Source of the DNA: Lateolabrax maculatus
Taxonomy: Eukaryota > Chordata > Actinopteri > Acropomatiformes > Lateolabracidae
Length of the DNA: 64,000 nucleotides
NCBI GenBank assembly: GCA_031216445.1
Contig: CM062201.1
Location: forward strand, 992,001-1,056,000
Direction: 5' to 3'
Below are positions 1-9,905 of this stretch, piece after piece; position 1 is the first letter of the stretch; every line of letters starts with the position of its first letter. The notes below the pieces were generated by a model, which searched no databases, was not told the DNA's origin, and saw only the letters and a program-made list of their open reading frames with translations. The position numbers and the translations under genes are program-made.

Positions 1-471
1 TATTAAACAGGTAAACACCTGATAATTACAGGACTTCAGTGCATGCAAAATCATTGCATTTCTGATCAAAACTGAAAGTACAACAAATGCTTTTGTGTCC
101 CAAAGCGAGCATCAGTCCAAGGTTTAAACCAACACAGAAAAACATCACTCCTTGGGTTTTGTATTTGTACTACATTATAACTACTATAATTAAAAGTTTT
201 CCCAAAACACAAATGTAAACAGGTCAACCTTGCTAGGTTCCTTTCTGACAACATTATCTAACAACTCTTTGCAACACAAGGTGGCGCTATTTCCACCATT
301 AGCATACTAGCATAACATGGTACACTTTAATAGAATTTTTTTTTTTTTTTGAGATCATAAACAAGCCAGCTCAGTTGCATGAAAGCATAAAACTTTCTCT
401 GATAACAGGAGAACATTAACTGCTGCATAATTTACAAAGTGCTATCTGACAGCTGATGGCTCTTTACTGGT

Positions 472-2759
472 CTAACCCAGTAGACTGTTCTTCAAAGTTA
501 ACAGTTTTGGTGGGAGGTTTTCTTTCCCAGTCCAAGCATCACAGTCTGAATGAAGTTGAGTGTATTTGCCATGCATTTTGGGTAATCCAAATGCAAAGCA
601 TATGTAAGCCCAAATAACAGACAAACTGCCTGAGGCAAGTTTTTTTATATGATCCATGATGATACCTCCCTCCAGAATGATGGCAGTGGAGATGGGCTGG
701 AGGTCTACTGAACTTGGACCCTCATGAGGATTATCTTCACTGACAACTGTCAGCACACCGACAGTGCATTCTAGGGCCTCGTCTCTCGCTGTACCCTACA
801 AAGACACACACACACATTCTTCAGCATGGCAATTTATGCTCTTCTAAACATTCATTTTTAATGTTGAAAGCATTTGCTAGGGAATATGGTTTTAAATATG
901 TGTTCACACTGGATTGTTACAATATAACCAACAAAATAAATGTGGTATGATTAAACTAAAGCTATGGTCCACAAGGTCCATATATTCTTAAACAGTGACA
1001 CTGACTTTTCAGCCTGGACTCCTGCTCCTTAGATTTACAATTAATTAATGTGTACAACGTTTATGTGGCAAATTTCATTTTTATTTACTGGCTGTTTAAA
1101 TACCTCTCAGATTAGCTGTGGAGGAATTGCCATACAAAATACATCAATCACTGTACAAAATGTATATTGTATATTGTGCAGATAAAATTACATCTTCTAT
1201 GTCAGCACAGATATAGTTCTATTTTAATGCAGACCAAACTTTTTCTTATGTGCAAGTACTTACAGAGCATGTCTTGAAGAATTCACTGGAGTCGTCACCA
1301 AGTAAAATAGGAATGCCTTTGAGGACAACAGAGCGAAGTACTGTCACGTCTGGTGTCTAATGATACACAGAGAGAGAAAAGACCAGTTAACAGAGTAATT
1401 TGCAAGGCACAAGCACAAGTCAGACAGGAAATAGAATAGGTTGGGCTGGATCATCTCATTTAGAACTTGATTGATGAACTATCACACAGATCAAAAGCAA
1501 AATTAACCTACTTACCATCCAGCTCATGTGCTGCATCAGCTCACTGAGCTTCTGGCCAACAGTTCCCCTTCTTGTTTTGAAAAGTTCAATGAAACGTGGG
1601 GTATACTGGTCCAGAGCCTCAAAGAAGTCTCCCTCAAGATTCTTACTTGCGATTCTGTTGAACTCAGCAAACACCTGAAAAGTAGAGAGAGGGGTGGGTA
1701 GGGATGGAGAGATGGCAGAAGTGTTAACATTCCAACAAGTGTGTTTGGATTTCTAGCCACACACCTTGAATTTCTTTTTGATAGGCATTATTTTATTGGT
1801 TGAGAACAAAAATAGTTTACCTGTCTGTGAAGAGTGCTGGCCATCGTTCAACAATGTTCTGTACAGCAGGTTCCTTTTCTACAATTTCTTGTCTGCGTAG
1901 TGGGAATGATTGGTCCATCATTTGTGAGATGAGAGTGCCATTGGGTTGTTTCTTCTTCATTTCTTCCACGAGAACCTTTCTGGCATTTTCAAGGCTTGTT
2001 TCATCATGTCCTTCAGGTAAGTTAGGTAGGTAGTTTGCTTCACCTCTTTTTGGCCGTTTGATATTCTTGCTTGAGGATTCTCTTTCTGGGTTGCCTTTAC
2101 TTCTTTTGCCTCCATTGATTGCTACATCCTCACATCCAGCTTTTTGAAGCTTTGTGCGATAATTTAAGGCTGTTTTTCCAGCCATACCATCTGTGTGGTC
2201 CAGGCTCAGTGAGGCAGGGGTGTTTGCTAATTAGTGCTTTTGCAACACTGCTGAAGTCATCATCTTTAGGGTAAGCCTTGAAACTGTACATCGTCTCAGC
2301 AAGCTTTTCTAGTATGTCATGCTTCATATCTCGTGGTAGAGTCATACGTGTTCCATCCTTCATAAAGGCAAGATCTGCCTGTCTGAGTCTATAGTCAACA
2401 TCAACTGAGAAATTGGGTATGTCAAAGAAATCTGGCCACTGTTGTCTTAGCGATGGTGATGCTCTTCCTGTCGACAGGATCTCAGTGTCTGCTGTGCTGC
2501 ACTCAGTGTCTGATGTTGTGGTGGGTGATGACAATGCGGTTAAATGGAGAGTCACAAGAGGGATGATTTTGAGCGTAGCTCTTTCAGGTAAATCAGTTAT
2601 TTCAGTCAAATTGCAGAGGGCATTATGGAAGTCTTGATCTTCATACTGCAGTTTAAAGTCATACTGCAGTGACAGTTTATCTACCAGTTGCACTTTTAAT
2701 TCTTCAATAGACTGTGGTCTCTCATTTAAAGTCAACTTCCTGATATCATCTTCAGCGAT
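472..2759 (-). pseudogene. SAMD3-like multicopy fish protein, cargo gene, disrupted
   Basis: Exon block 1 (2759-1821) starts with a PB1-like ubiquitin fold (DDIRKLTLNERPQS, then NALCNLTEITDLPE), an acidic/Ser-Thr linker, then DILEKLAETMYSFKAYP, HPCLTEPG and GWKNSLK. The frame breaks near 2163, and NYRTKLQ, MMDQSFPLRR and ERWPALF follow. Later exons are 1674-1516 (EFNRIASKNL, QYTPRFIELF), 1356-1264 (LRSVVLKGIPILLGDDSSEFFK) and 795-472 (AIILEGGIIMD; stop TAG). Splice sites are GT-AG: donors gtaaac, gtaagt, gtaagt; acceptors ttttcag, atcattag, ctttgtag. Introns are 1675-1820, 1357-1515 and 796-1263. Joining the first two blocks also seems out of phase. There is no ATG at the PB1 start, because it is fused to transposase sequence. 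Function of the family is unknown to me. Confidence 0.65.
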
Positions 2760-3238
2760 GATGAGTAGAGCAAGCTGAATGGAATGAAGAGAGGAGCGAT
2801 ATTTAGGGTGTAGATTTCCAAGTACCCAGTAGATGGCAGCTTGTGTTTCTTTCTGGAGGTTCCCAAGGGCTTAGCCACCTCAAAATCATCTATGTACAAG
2901 AAAAGAGCAATCCTGAATTCTTCCTCTGTCAAGAGAGAATTGTCTTTAAACCGGTAACCATCCCTGTGAGATCTGTATCCTTGTGACAAATTTGTCTCAG
3001 ATGACATGGCCTTATCTAAAATTTCTCCATTGTTTAGTAATGTCTGCAGCATTTTTAGTATGGGGATATACACAACTGTCTGCCTGTCATTTTTTAGGAC
3101 AAACTCAATAGGCGTCATCACTGAGAATTCTTTTCAAATGTATGATGTTCGCTTGCTAGTGGTTGACAATGACCCCCTAGTAGAAGTGAATTTCAGGAAT
3201 ACATTATTCTCAGTAAATACTTTAGCTATCTCACTCAC
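2760..3238 (-). pseudogene. Truncated CACTA/EnSpm-like transposase core
   Basis: Directly continues the zinc-finger frame after the TAA. Visible motifs are YIPILKML, LYIDDFE (likely bearing a catalytic acidic residue), KPLGTSRKKHKL and, after a frame change near 2838, YRSSLHSIQLALL. In the families I know, this block begins the tnp2-like RNase H fold of CACTA transposases and should run for several hundred more residues. Here it ends at about 2760, so most of the catalytic domain is missing. Breaks: TAA at 3239-3241, TGA at 3134-3136 and the shift near 2838. No other start explains the region, and no independent protein is expected. Confidence 0.65.
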
Positions 3239-4015
3239 TTAAGAGTCCTCAACATCTCCACAATGTTGATTTAGTATTTTTCCAACCGAGGTATGTAACA
3301 ATGGCTGTGAAAGCACATAAATTTGGTTGATCTGCTCTATAACTTCTTGCAGGGCATTTTCAGAGATGTTAAGAATCGATGACATTTTCAGAAAAACAGC
3401 AGCTACATTATGTTCCAACTGACTCTCCAAGTCTCCCACATCTTCATTGAGCTCAGTAACCTCAAACTCAACCTGATCAGTTTCAGGGGCACTATCCTCA
3501 GGTTGAATATTTATATTAGGTGGAGGTACCTCAAGTACATTATGTGACACAATTTCAGGTTTGAATGCCATCTTATTGTGGTCTTGATGTTCTTTGCTTT
3601 TATGTGCATTAAAGGTTGAATAAACATTGCTCTGAAAGCTACAGCCTTGATATGGACAGGAAACCTTTTGCTTCAGCTTCAAATGTCTTCGTAAATGGGT
3701 AAAAAAGTCAGCTCCAGTGCAAGGCTCCACAAAGTCACACAGCTGACAATGGAAAGCAGTTTCACCCACGTTCCCCAGGTCCTTTTGAGTGTGCCATGTT
3801 GATAAGTGGACTTTGAGTGCATTGAAAGATTTAAATGTGCACAGGCACTCCTTATAAAGGCACGGTAGTGGTGATATTCGAGTGTGGCACCCGTGTTTTA
3901 AGCGGTAATGCTTAAGTAAGAAGCACCTCTTTTCAGCACAAAATGTGCAGTACTTACACAACCACTGCATAGGAAGTTTTTTGTCTTCTTGAAAAATCTG
4001 AAAAGAAAAGATCAT
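3239..4015 (-). CDS. C2H2 zinc-finger N-terminal part of a CACTA-like transposase (258 aa frame)
   Basis: Four C2H2 fingers are visible: C20/C23/H36/H41, C52/C57/H70/H75, C90/C93/H107/H111 and C120/C125/H138/H143. An acidic linker and a mostly helical tail follow up to residue 258. The first six residues are probably intronic: a tttcttttcag acceptor precedes the codon for Ile7, so the exon likely starts at 3997, and the first ATG inside it is Met16. The frame ends at TAA (3239-3241), but the same frame continues with transposase sequence, so this stop looks secondary. DNA-binding fingers ahead of a transposase core would fit recognition of the element ends; that role is inferred. The frame is open in all eight copies, unlike the rest of the gene. 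Confidence 0.7.
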   Translation of the reverse strand: MIFSFQIFQEDKKLPMQWLCKYCTFCAEKRCFLLKHYRLKHGCHTRISPLPCLYKECLCTFKSFNALKVHLSTWHTQKDLGNVGETAFHCQLCDFVEPCTGADFFTHLRRHLKLKQKVSCPYQGCSFQSNVYSTFNAHKSKEHQDHNKMAFKPEIVSHNVLEVPPPNINIQPEDSAPETDQVEFEVTELNEDVGDLESQLEHNVAAVFLKMSSILNISENALQEVIEQINQIYVLSQPLLHTSVGKILNQHCGDVEDS

Positions 4016-4221
4016 TTTAGCATCAAGCCCGGCAAAATAGAAACAAAAAACAAAAACACTAACATGCAGTATCAGACTTGAAATACCAGAGCAACAGAAA
4101 AAAACTAAATCCTTGCAAAAATCTATCTAATTATCAAGCTTTTAATCATTTCACTTCTTTAAGACAAGAACAGCTACCAAATGAACACAGCAGTACAAAA
4201 GGTAAATGGTAAATGACTCAC

Positions 4222-4268
4222 TTATGTGGTATCAAGGGAACTGTGGATTGATCACCATCTGCCTGAGC
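4222..4268 (-). other. Possible small 5' exon
   Basis: On the minus strand, ccttccag precedes 4268 and gtgagt follows 4222, giving a 47-nt candidate exon between the putative first exon and the zinc-finger exon. It contains a short ATG frame that ends within the exon. Splice-motif evidence only. Confidence 0.3.
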
Positions 4269-4666
4269 CTGGAAGGGGACAGTTAAGAAGAATACAACAA
4301 TTTAACACAACCAAAGCTCACCACAACTCATAAACATCTTGTTTCCAGTACAAGTGAAAACTGTAACATAGGCCTATTACCCACAAAGACAGTATTGTAA
4401 TGTACATATTCTAGACAACATAACCTTAAAGAATAACTTAGGCCACTGAGTATGCCAGCAATGGTAACAGGCTATGATAAAAAGACAGACAGGGAGACCC
4501 TTTTGTCTGTCCCAAATCTGATCTGCGGGCTCTCACTGCACTCCTCGTGTGATCAGACAAGCACTGCGCAAGTAAACAGTGTGCGGCATAGACATATAAA
4601 GAGTAGACGCCGCATCGACCGCTACTGCCTATTGGCGCTGACGAGACGTGGGGCCGCCATCTTGGA

Positions 4667-5149
4667 CCGGTCACCCGCTCCACTCAGTGTAATCTGTCTG
4701 CAGGTACAATGAAGTGTCAATGCATTTAATTAATCATAACTCTGAATACTAAACTGATTTTCACGGGATTTTTTTCTGCAAACGTCATACATGTAGGCAT
4801 GATACCGGACACATGATTCGGCGTATTTTAATATACATAATAGGCATAACGGTAATAGAATATTCTGGTATGTGATATATGCTATGTATGATATAATATA
4901 ATACACACACACACACATATATATAAAAACACTAATATATGATAGAGAAGCAGAAGCAGATTGTGTACTACTCAGCTATTTTAATAAGTTGAAAAATGAA
5001 GAAACAATACAACATTATACATCAATATAAGATAAAACACAATAGACAGAAGTTAGATCTCAGAAAAAATGAATATGTATATCTACATATATATAAAAAA
5101 AAATGAAAATCTATATCTATCTATCTATCTCTCTCTCCCTATATATCTG

Positions 5150-5199
<50 letters not shown>

Positions 5200-5326
5200 C
5201 ATGTGTGACGTTTGCATTAAACAATCCCGTGAAAATCAGTTTAGTATTCAGAGTTATGATTGATTAAACACGCTGACAGTTCATTGATCCTGCAGAATGA
5301 TCACACTGAGTGGAGCGGGTGACCGG
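4667..5326. repeat. Nested inverted-repeat element around an AT microsatellite
   Basis: Arms 4667-4795 and 5198-5326 are imperfect reverse complements about 129 bp long, both ending in CCGGTCACCCGCTCC on their outer sides. The roughly 400-bp spacer has CA and TA runs, TCTA repeats and a long (AT)n at about 5149-5197. It looks like a foldback or MITE-type insertion in the transposon's 5' region. The 200 bases left of it are more GC-rich and hold no convincing gene. Confidence 0.6.
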
Positions 5327-5499
5327 CTCATTGGGCGCGCTAAACGTGGTAACCATGGAAACGACACAGCTACAAATATGACTAGTGTTAAGTGAGGAGG
5401 GTTAAATAAAATAACATTAAGTTAGCATAGTCCTAACTTAACAGCCGAGCGTAAAATAAAATGATACATCCAGACTTGTTCTGATGTTCTGCCATGTGA

Positions 5500-5990
5500 A
5501 TGCCCTCCTGCTCATGGAAACTCACAAACCGCCGGGATCAGTCTCTCATCGTGAGTGAGTACTCATAGATGACTGGCCTCAGAAAAAAAAATCAACTCCG
5601 ACAGCGGGTGTGCGCGTGCACGTGACGAGCACGCCCGCGACCGCTACACTAAAGTTTCTCCTCAACTTTAACGTGACAAAAGTAAGACACGTTATGTCCA
5701 TAATATAGTTCAGCTAGCTCAGAGCTATATAGCTCTGAGGCAGCGTTAGCCGACATTACAACACACATCATTACTAGCAAGCACGAAAAATATGGCGCTT
5801 ACTTACAGAAAGAAAACGGTCTAAACAAGGGTAAAATATTACTCACCAAATGAGTGTGCCAAGCACAAGAATGCTGAAAATAACCTTAACGAGTGCTGTT
5901 GCAGGGATTAGGTCCAGCTCCTCGTCCGTTGCGGGTGTGTTGTTGACATACCGTCAGGCGTAGAGAGGACGGAGTTGCGCATGCCCACAG
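5500..5990 (-). promoter_or_regulatory. Putative promoter and non-coding first exon of the transposon gene
   Basis: This is the most CpG-rich stretch of the unit (gtgcgcgtgcacgtgacg, gcccgcgaccgc), set in AT-rich DNA and placed upstream of the zinc-finger exon. A strong donor, TTTG then gtgagt, lies at 5847/5846 on the minus strand, so a first exon could run from roughly 5960 to 5847. ATGs in it open only short frames. No clear TATA box was identified. The assignment rests on base composition, position and one donor. Confidence 0.35.
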
Positions 5991-6030
5991 GTCGGGAAAA
6001 AAAAAAAAAAAGCCGGCGAAGTTTTCAAAT

Positions 6031-6350
6031 CGAAGCAAAAGTACTAATACCACTCCGTGAAACTACTCTTTTACAATACAGCTCCTGCAGTGAAAATTTC
6101 AATTAAGTAAAAAACATATAACCACAAAAAGAAATACTTAAAATATTAAAATTAAAAGTAGCATACTACTGATTATTATTATATATCGCGTATGTATTAT
6201 TACATATGCAGTGATGTAAAAAGTACAATATTTCCCTCTGAAATGTAGTGGAGTAAAAGTAGACAGTAATATGAAAAAAAAAGTAAAGTACTTAAAGTAC
6301 TTTGTACTTAAGTGCAGTATTGAGTAAATGTACTTGTAAAAGCACAATTA
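6031..6350. mobile_element. Common teleost short element, hAT-like
   Basis: Contains the characteristic run of AAAGTACTT, AGTACTTTGTACTTAAGT, GAGTAAATGTACTT and TTTCCCTCTGAAATGTAGTGGAGTA motifs, which I recognise as a very abundant fish repeat, probably a non-autonomous hAT. It lies just inside the right end of the CACTG transposon; 6351-6523 is that element's subterminal region. Confidence 0.5.
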
Positions 6351-6523
6351 TCGAAAACATACTTTTTCTAAATTAATCCAGTTCAAGTAGACTGAGCTGG
6401 TGAGATTTTTCAACCACAAATTACAAGTAACTTACTAAAAGTAAGTGTTAATAGCAATTTGATAAAAACTGATTTAAGTCAATTTACTATTTTTAATTAA
6501 ATACTATGTTTGCATTTACAGTG

Positions 6524-7565
6524 TACTGCTGTCCTTGATATGTAAAAGCAAACAGATACTGTGAATCTGGGTGTAATGGCACACTAACAAATGCTGTGTA
6601 CCAACAGGCGTCATGTGGGATATTAGAAAGCAAAGTATGTGGGTCTGGAACCACAGGTACTTCTGCATCTACAGTGGAATTAATGGCGCACAAATCATGC
6701 ACCAGTTTTACCAGAGTTTATTTTGTTTTATTGGACAAGTTGGTGTATTACACAGACTTTTTGTTGGTTTTAACACACCTGCTGCTACCAAGCCCTTGAT
6801 GGTGGGTCTTATACCTGCTATTTGGTGTGGTTTCATGGGATATTGTTTTTGGTATGGCAACACAATGCCCTCTTTTGCTTTGATGTGAACTGGCTGTGCT
6901 GACCTAACTAGCCCTACATCTGTTTTATGATGTGACCATAACTCATGTGGTATCTGATGTAGTAGCACACTATGTTCTTCTGAGAGTGGCAGTTGAGTAG
7001 GGAATCTCTGACTTAGTAGCACTTGGGCTCTTGTTCCTTTGTCATATGCTCGCAGAAATATTTTCACATATTGTCCATCGGAGGATGACTGCACATGCGT
7101 GTTCTGAGTTGGTTTCCATACAGTCACTTGTAGTGCTGCCTTCACCATCGGTCCTAGGTCACGTGATTCATGTCCATTAGCTATCAGGAGTGTAACATGT
7201 GGGACGGAGCTGGTGACTTGAAACCAGGGACGTAGTTCTGGTGGTAGAGTAACTGCTGCTGCTGGTCCTTGTGGTCCAACATACAGGTCTTGACATATTA
7301 CAGATAATATTTTGCCTGTAATCAACTCTGTCCAGCATTCTTTGTAGTCAGTATGTTGCTGAGTCTCATCATACATCAGAATGCAGTGCAGCGGCAGTCG
7401 TGGTTCTTGTGCTGTGGGCAGTTCTTTCTGTATCCAGGCTTTTCACACACTCCATTGGTGTGCAAGTTCTGAGTCAGCTGGCCATTGGATCCAGTATACT
7501 GCAGGCTGCACATATGTGAGTGTCTTTTGTCTTTCTCTTCGTCTGCCAGTGTGCTCTAAGTCTTA
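6524..7565 (-). pseudogene. pol: ERV protease-linker and N-terminal RT remnant
   Basis: The main frame (7376-6708, 222 aa) contains a protease-to-RT linker (VPHVTLLIANGHESRDLGP) and the RT start (QYPMKPHQIAGIRPTIKGL, GVLKPTKS). A frame break near 6705 separates it from the next RT block (6702-6528), which carries VHDLCAINS and SVPLHPDSQYLF with an internal loss after DACWYT. Sequence 7377-7565 holds further frame-shifted protease-side remnants. The RT block stops exactly at the right end of the CACTG transposon. Resemblance is to gamma/epsilon-type fish ERVs; the copy is defective. Confidence 0.72.
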
Positions 7566-7574
7566 CAGTATCTC

Positions 7575-8203
7575 TTGCTGGAACATTTGAAGCAGGCTGG
7601 TATGTGGGATATCTCCAGTGAAGTGTTAAAGATATCTGTGAACACCAGAGACAGCTGGTCAGCACAGTGCTTCAGGGTGGATGGAGAGACAGAGTCTGGC
7701 CCGGCTGCTTTGTGGAGGTTCTGTCTCTTGTATTGTCTGTTAACATCCCTCTCCAGGATTGAGAGAGGTGTCACTGTGGACGGGAAGGGGGCCTCTGAGG
7801 TTTGAAGTTGTGGAGAGGCCCAGGCCCCTGCAGTGGTGGGAGAGGTGAAGCTGGTGGCCTGGGGCTGGTGGATGGAGTCCCAGGGGATTGTGTCTGGACT
7901 GTCCCATTGTCTTTCGAAACGACAGTAGAACTTGTTCAGATTGTTGGACAGGCGCAAGTCGTTAGCAGAGTGGGGGGCTCTGGGTTTGTAATGGGTGAGC
8001 TCTCTGAGCCCCTTCCAGACAGAAGCAGAGTCCTTGGCTGAGAACTGGTGTTGGAGTTTCTCAGAATACAGTCGTTTAGCTCCCCTCACCTCCTTGCTAA
8101 ACCTGTACTTTGCCTCTTTGAACCTGCTTCTGTCTCCACTCCTAAATGCTTCCTCCTTTTGCGACCTTAGCTGTCTGAGACGGGTTGGCTGTGTTGTATC
8201 TTC
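7575..8203 (-). pseudogene. L2-type LINE ORF2 fragment
   Basis: Part of a 266-aa frame (8356-7556) whose central 200 residues match fish L2-like LINE proteins: LRSQKEEAFRSGDRSRF, FCRFERQWDS, then HKAAGPDSVSPSTLKHCADQL, VFTDIFNTSLE and IPACFK, the start of the RT domain. The RT catalytic motifs are absent, so it is truncated on the 3' side. The first and last residues of the open frame belong to LTR and ERV sequence. Confidence 0.75.
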
Positions 8204-8639
8204 TGTAGCGATGATGTGATGATGATGAAGGAATCTCCGCTGACACCGACTTAGTTGTATAAAAAGGTTTATTACAAAAAGTACAGCGTCAAAACAAGCA
8301 CCATGGATTGCCTGTGAGAAGATCCGAAGCCAATGTGAATCTCCCCCGTTTTCCACTCAAACTACACCTTTTAAAGCCTCATGGTATAGCTAATGTGTGG
8401 TGACAAGATAGGCTCAGAGCCAACCTCATAACCATACATGGCTATTTTACAGAAAGGGAAGGTGGAACCTATAGTTCAGGTTGAAACTGATCTCATCTCT
8501 TTGGAACTTTAGGAAAACAACCCCCAAGGGGCACCCATCTATGAAAGTAGCCAGACCTTGGACATAGGCTTATCTAAACATTTCCCACACAAGTATCTAA
8601 ACATTGGATCCACACAAGTATCTAAACATTGGACACACA
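8204..8639 (-). repeat. ERV long terminal repeat (likely 3' LTR)
   Basis: On the minus strand it begins TGTGTCC near 8639 and ends CTACA at 8204. It contains a TATA-like CTTTAAAAGG (8367-8376) and AATAAA (8268-8273), about 100 bases apart in the correct order. Upstream are two to three copies of a CAATGTTTAGATACTTGTGTGG-like direct repeat that could be U3 enhancer repeats. It follows integrase and abuts the L2, as expected for the 3' end of an ERV inserted into a LINE. The start is approximate, and no second LTR lies in the unit. Confidence 0.55.
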
Positions 8640-8944
8640 TGGGAGAGACATCTCTCAGCTCAGACACCTCATTTTACTTAAATTTGGGTCAATTTGGTTG
8701 CTTCTTCAGCTGTCATGGTTTGGTGTAGGTTTATCTATGTGCATTGATTTCGTGAACATTGTACCACTACCATCACTGTCCCTTCTTTTAGGCATTGTCT
8801 GTGAACCACATGCGTGTCTATTTTTATGCCTTCTGGTCCTAATGTCAATGTTTGATTGTATTGAGCTGACTTTATATACGTGAGTGTGATTACGTTGTTT
8901 ACTGGTACTCCTCCTCTCAGCCAGTCTCTGTGATCATCTTTGTC
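8640..8944 (-). other. Interval between integrase and LTR, no env recognised
   Basis: About 300 bases with stops in all minus frames. A full env would need well over 1 kb here, so the ERV lacks or has deleted env. A clear polypurine tract was not found. Confidence 0.45.
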
Positions 8945-9883
8945 CTTGGATCTTGAAGCTGTCTATCTTCCAGTTGGGAGGCTTCACCGTCCCTTTCTGG
9001 ATCGTGCTGTGCCCTTGCTGTCTCACCTGGATCCCTCGCTCTGCAGCAATGGTTTAAATGGAACCAACATTTCTTACCCTCTACTTTCAGCGCAGTTGGG
9101 GTAGTTAGGATAACCTTAAAGGGTCCTTCTCACCTTGGTTGGTCCCACTTTCGTTTGAACACCTTTACGTAGACCCAGTCTCCAGGTTCAACTCTCCTTA
9201 GCTGCTCTGGAATGTCAGCGTCTCTGTCCTCAGACACAGCTTTTACCTGTTGGAGCACAGCTTTGTGTATTTGCGTTAGGTGTCGTAGGTAGCATGTTAG
9301 TTCTCGTTCACATTGCTCGCATACGGCCCTCTACAAAAGGGAACCGGCATCGGTCTCCCTGTAAGTGCCTTGTGTGGTATTAGATGTGTTAGTCTCTTAG
9401 CTTAGTGTTAGTGTTAGTTAGTGTTCGTATAGCCATCAAAGCGAGTGGCAATGCATCTACCCAATTGATTTTATACTGACTGTCTGCTCTAATTTTTGCA
9501 AGTTTTGCTTTTAGCATGCCATTTGCCCTTTCCACTACTCTCTGTGACTGTGGGTGATACACACATCTGAACTTCTGTTTGATTCCTAGCATTTTTAGGG
9601 CTTTTTTTATTGTCTCAGCTACAAACGCAGGTCGGAAAAATGGTGACCACCAGACTGCTTGAAGGCGTCTCAACACCTCCCCACTTGTGCAATGGTCCTG
9701 ACCATGCGCACTACGTGTAGCAACCTGTACCAAAGATGTTGGGAGGACAATATGTCCATGTGCACTTCGCCATAGCCCATGTGATGGACCTTCTTCAGTG
9801 ATTATACTTGCCCCCCTTTTTGCCCATACAGAATGTGCATATGGACTTGCCTGATGTTGTGCTGCTATTATATAGCAGCACAT
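8945..9883 (-). pseudogene. pol: ERV integrase remnant with deleted core
   Basis: The 164-aa frame 9883-9389 contains the N-terminal zinc-binding part (HGHIVLP, HGQDHCTSGEVLRRLQ, WWSPFFRP). It passes directly to the end of the catalytic core (YHPQSQ, VVERANGML), so the middle of the core with two of the three catalytic acids is missing. After a break near 9390, further frames encode the post-core region (ALTGRP near 9350) and the C-terminal domain (GDWVYVKVFKRKWDQPR). That domain is interrupted by TGA at 9130-9132. Nonfunctional. Confidence 0.72.
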
Positions 9884-9905
9884 ATATATAGCTCATATAT
9901 ATATA
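9858..9905. repeat. Hairpin followed by AT microsatellite
   Basis: A 10-bp perfect inverted repeat (TGTGCTGCTA, 5-base loop, TAGCAGCACA; 9858-9882) leads into TA repeats up to about 9908. It separates the RNase H and integrase remnants. The AT tract is longer in U3-U6 and U8 and is missing from U7. Confidence 0.55.

Larger units (their letters stand above)
1..6523 (-). mobile_element. CACTG transposon copy, right part (left end before window)
   Basis: Ends at TTTACAGTG (6515-6523), followed by TACT and RT sequence. The interval 1-471 is 3' untranslated or intergenic sequence of the cargo gene, with no other coding signal seen. Confidence 0.75.

Noticed and set aside
66..254. Minus-strand 62-residue frame repeated in most units
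   Set aside because: Downstream of the cargo stop codon with no family match or splice signals; lost in U5 and U6 through a 12-bp deletion.
1800..2033. Plus-strand frame of 77 residues (115 in U8 at 53651)
   Set aside because: Antisense to the cargo exon. The extension in U8 comes from a single base change that removes a stop codon; no protein-like features.
2413..3242. Plus-strand frames of 74 and 78 residues
   Set aside because: Antisense shadows of the transposase core and cargo exon.
472..4015. The locus as one intact expressed gene
   Set aside because: Good splice sites are present, but two stops and at least two frame breaks recur in every copy and the PB1 start lacks an ATG.
4438..4712. 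Overlapping 81- and 86-residue frames on both strands in the GC-richer segment
   Set aside because: No domains, opposite strands overlap, and part of each lies in the inverted-repeat arm; considered non-coding.
6138..6347. Minus-strand 69-residue hydrophobic frame
   Set aside because: Lies entirely within the hAT-like repeat; composition explained by AT-rich repeat sequence.
7381..8219. Several plus-strand frames of 69-79 residues
   Set aside because: They lie opposite the L2 and ERV remnants, have no recognisable domains and follow the minus-strand codon pattern; shadows.
8629..8883. Plus-strand 84-residue hydrophobic frame, considered as an env or membrane protein
   Set aside because: It is on the opposite strand to the ERV, has no signal-peptide/cleavage layout and sits in a short gap between integrase and LTR.
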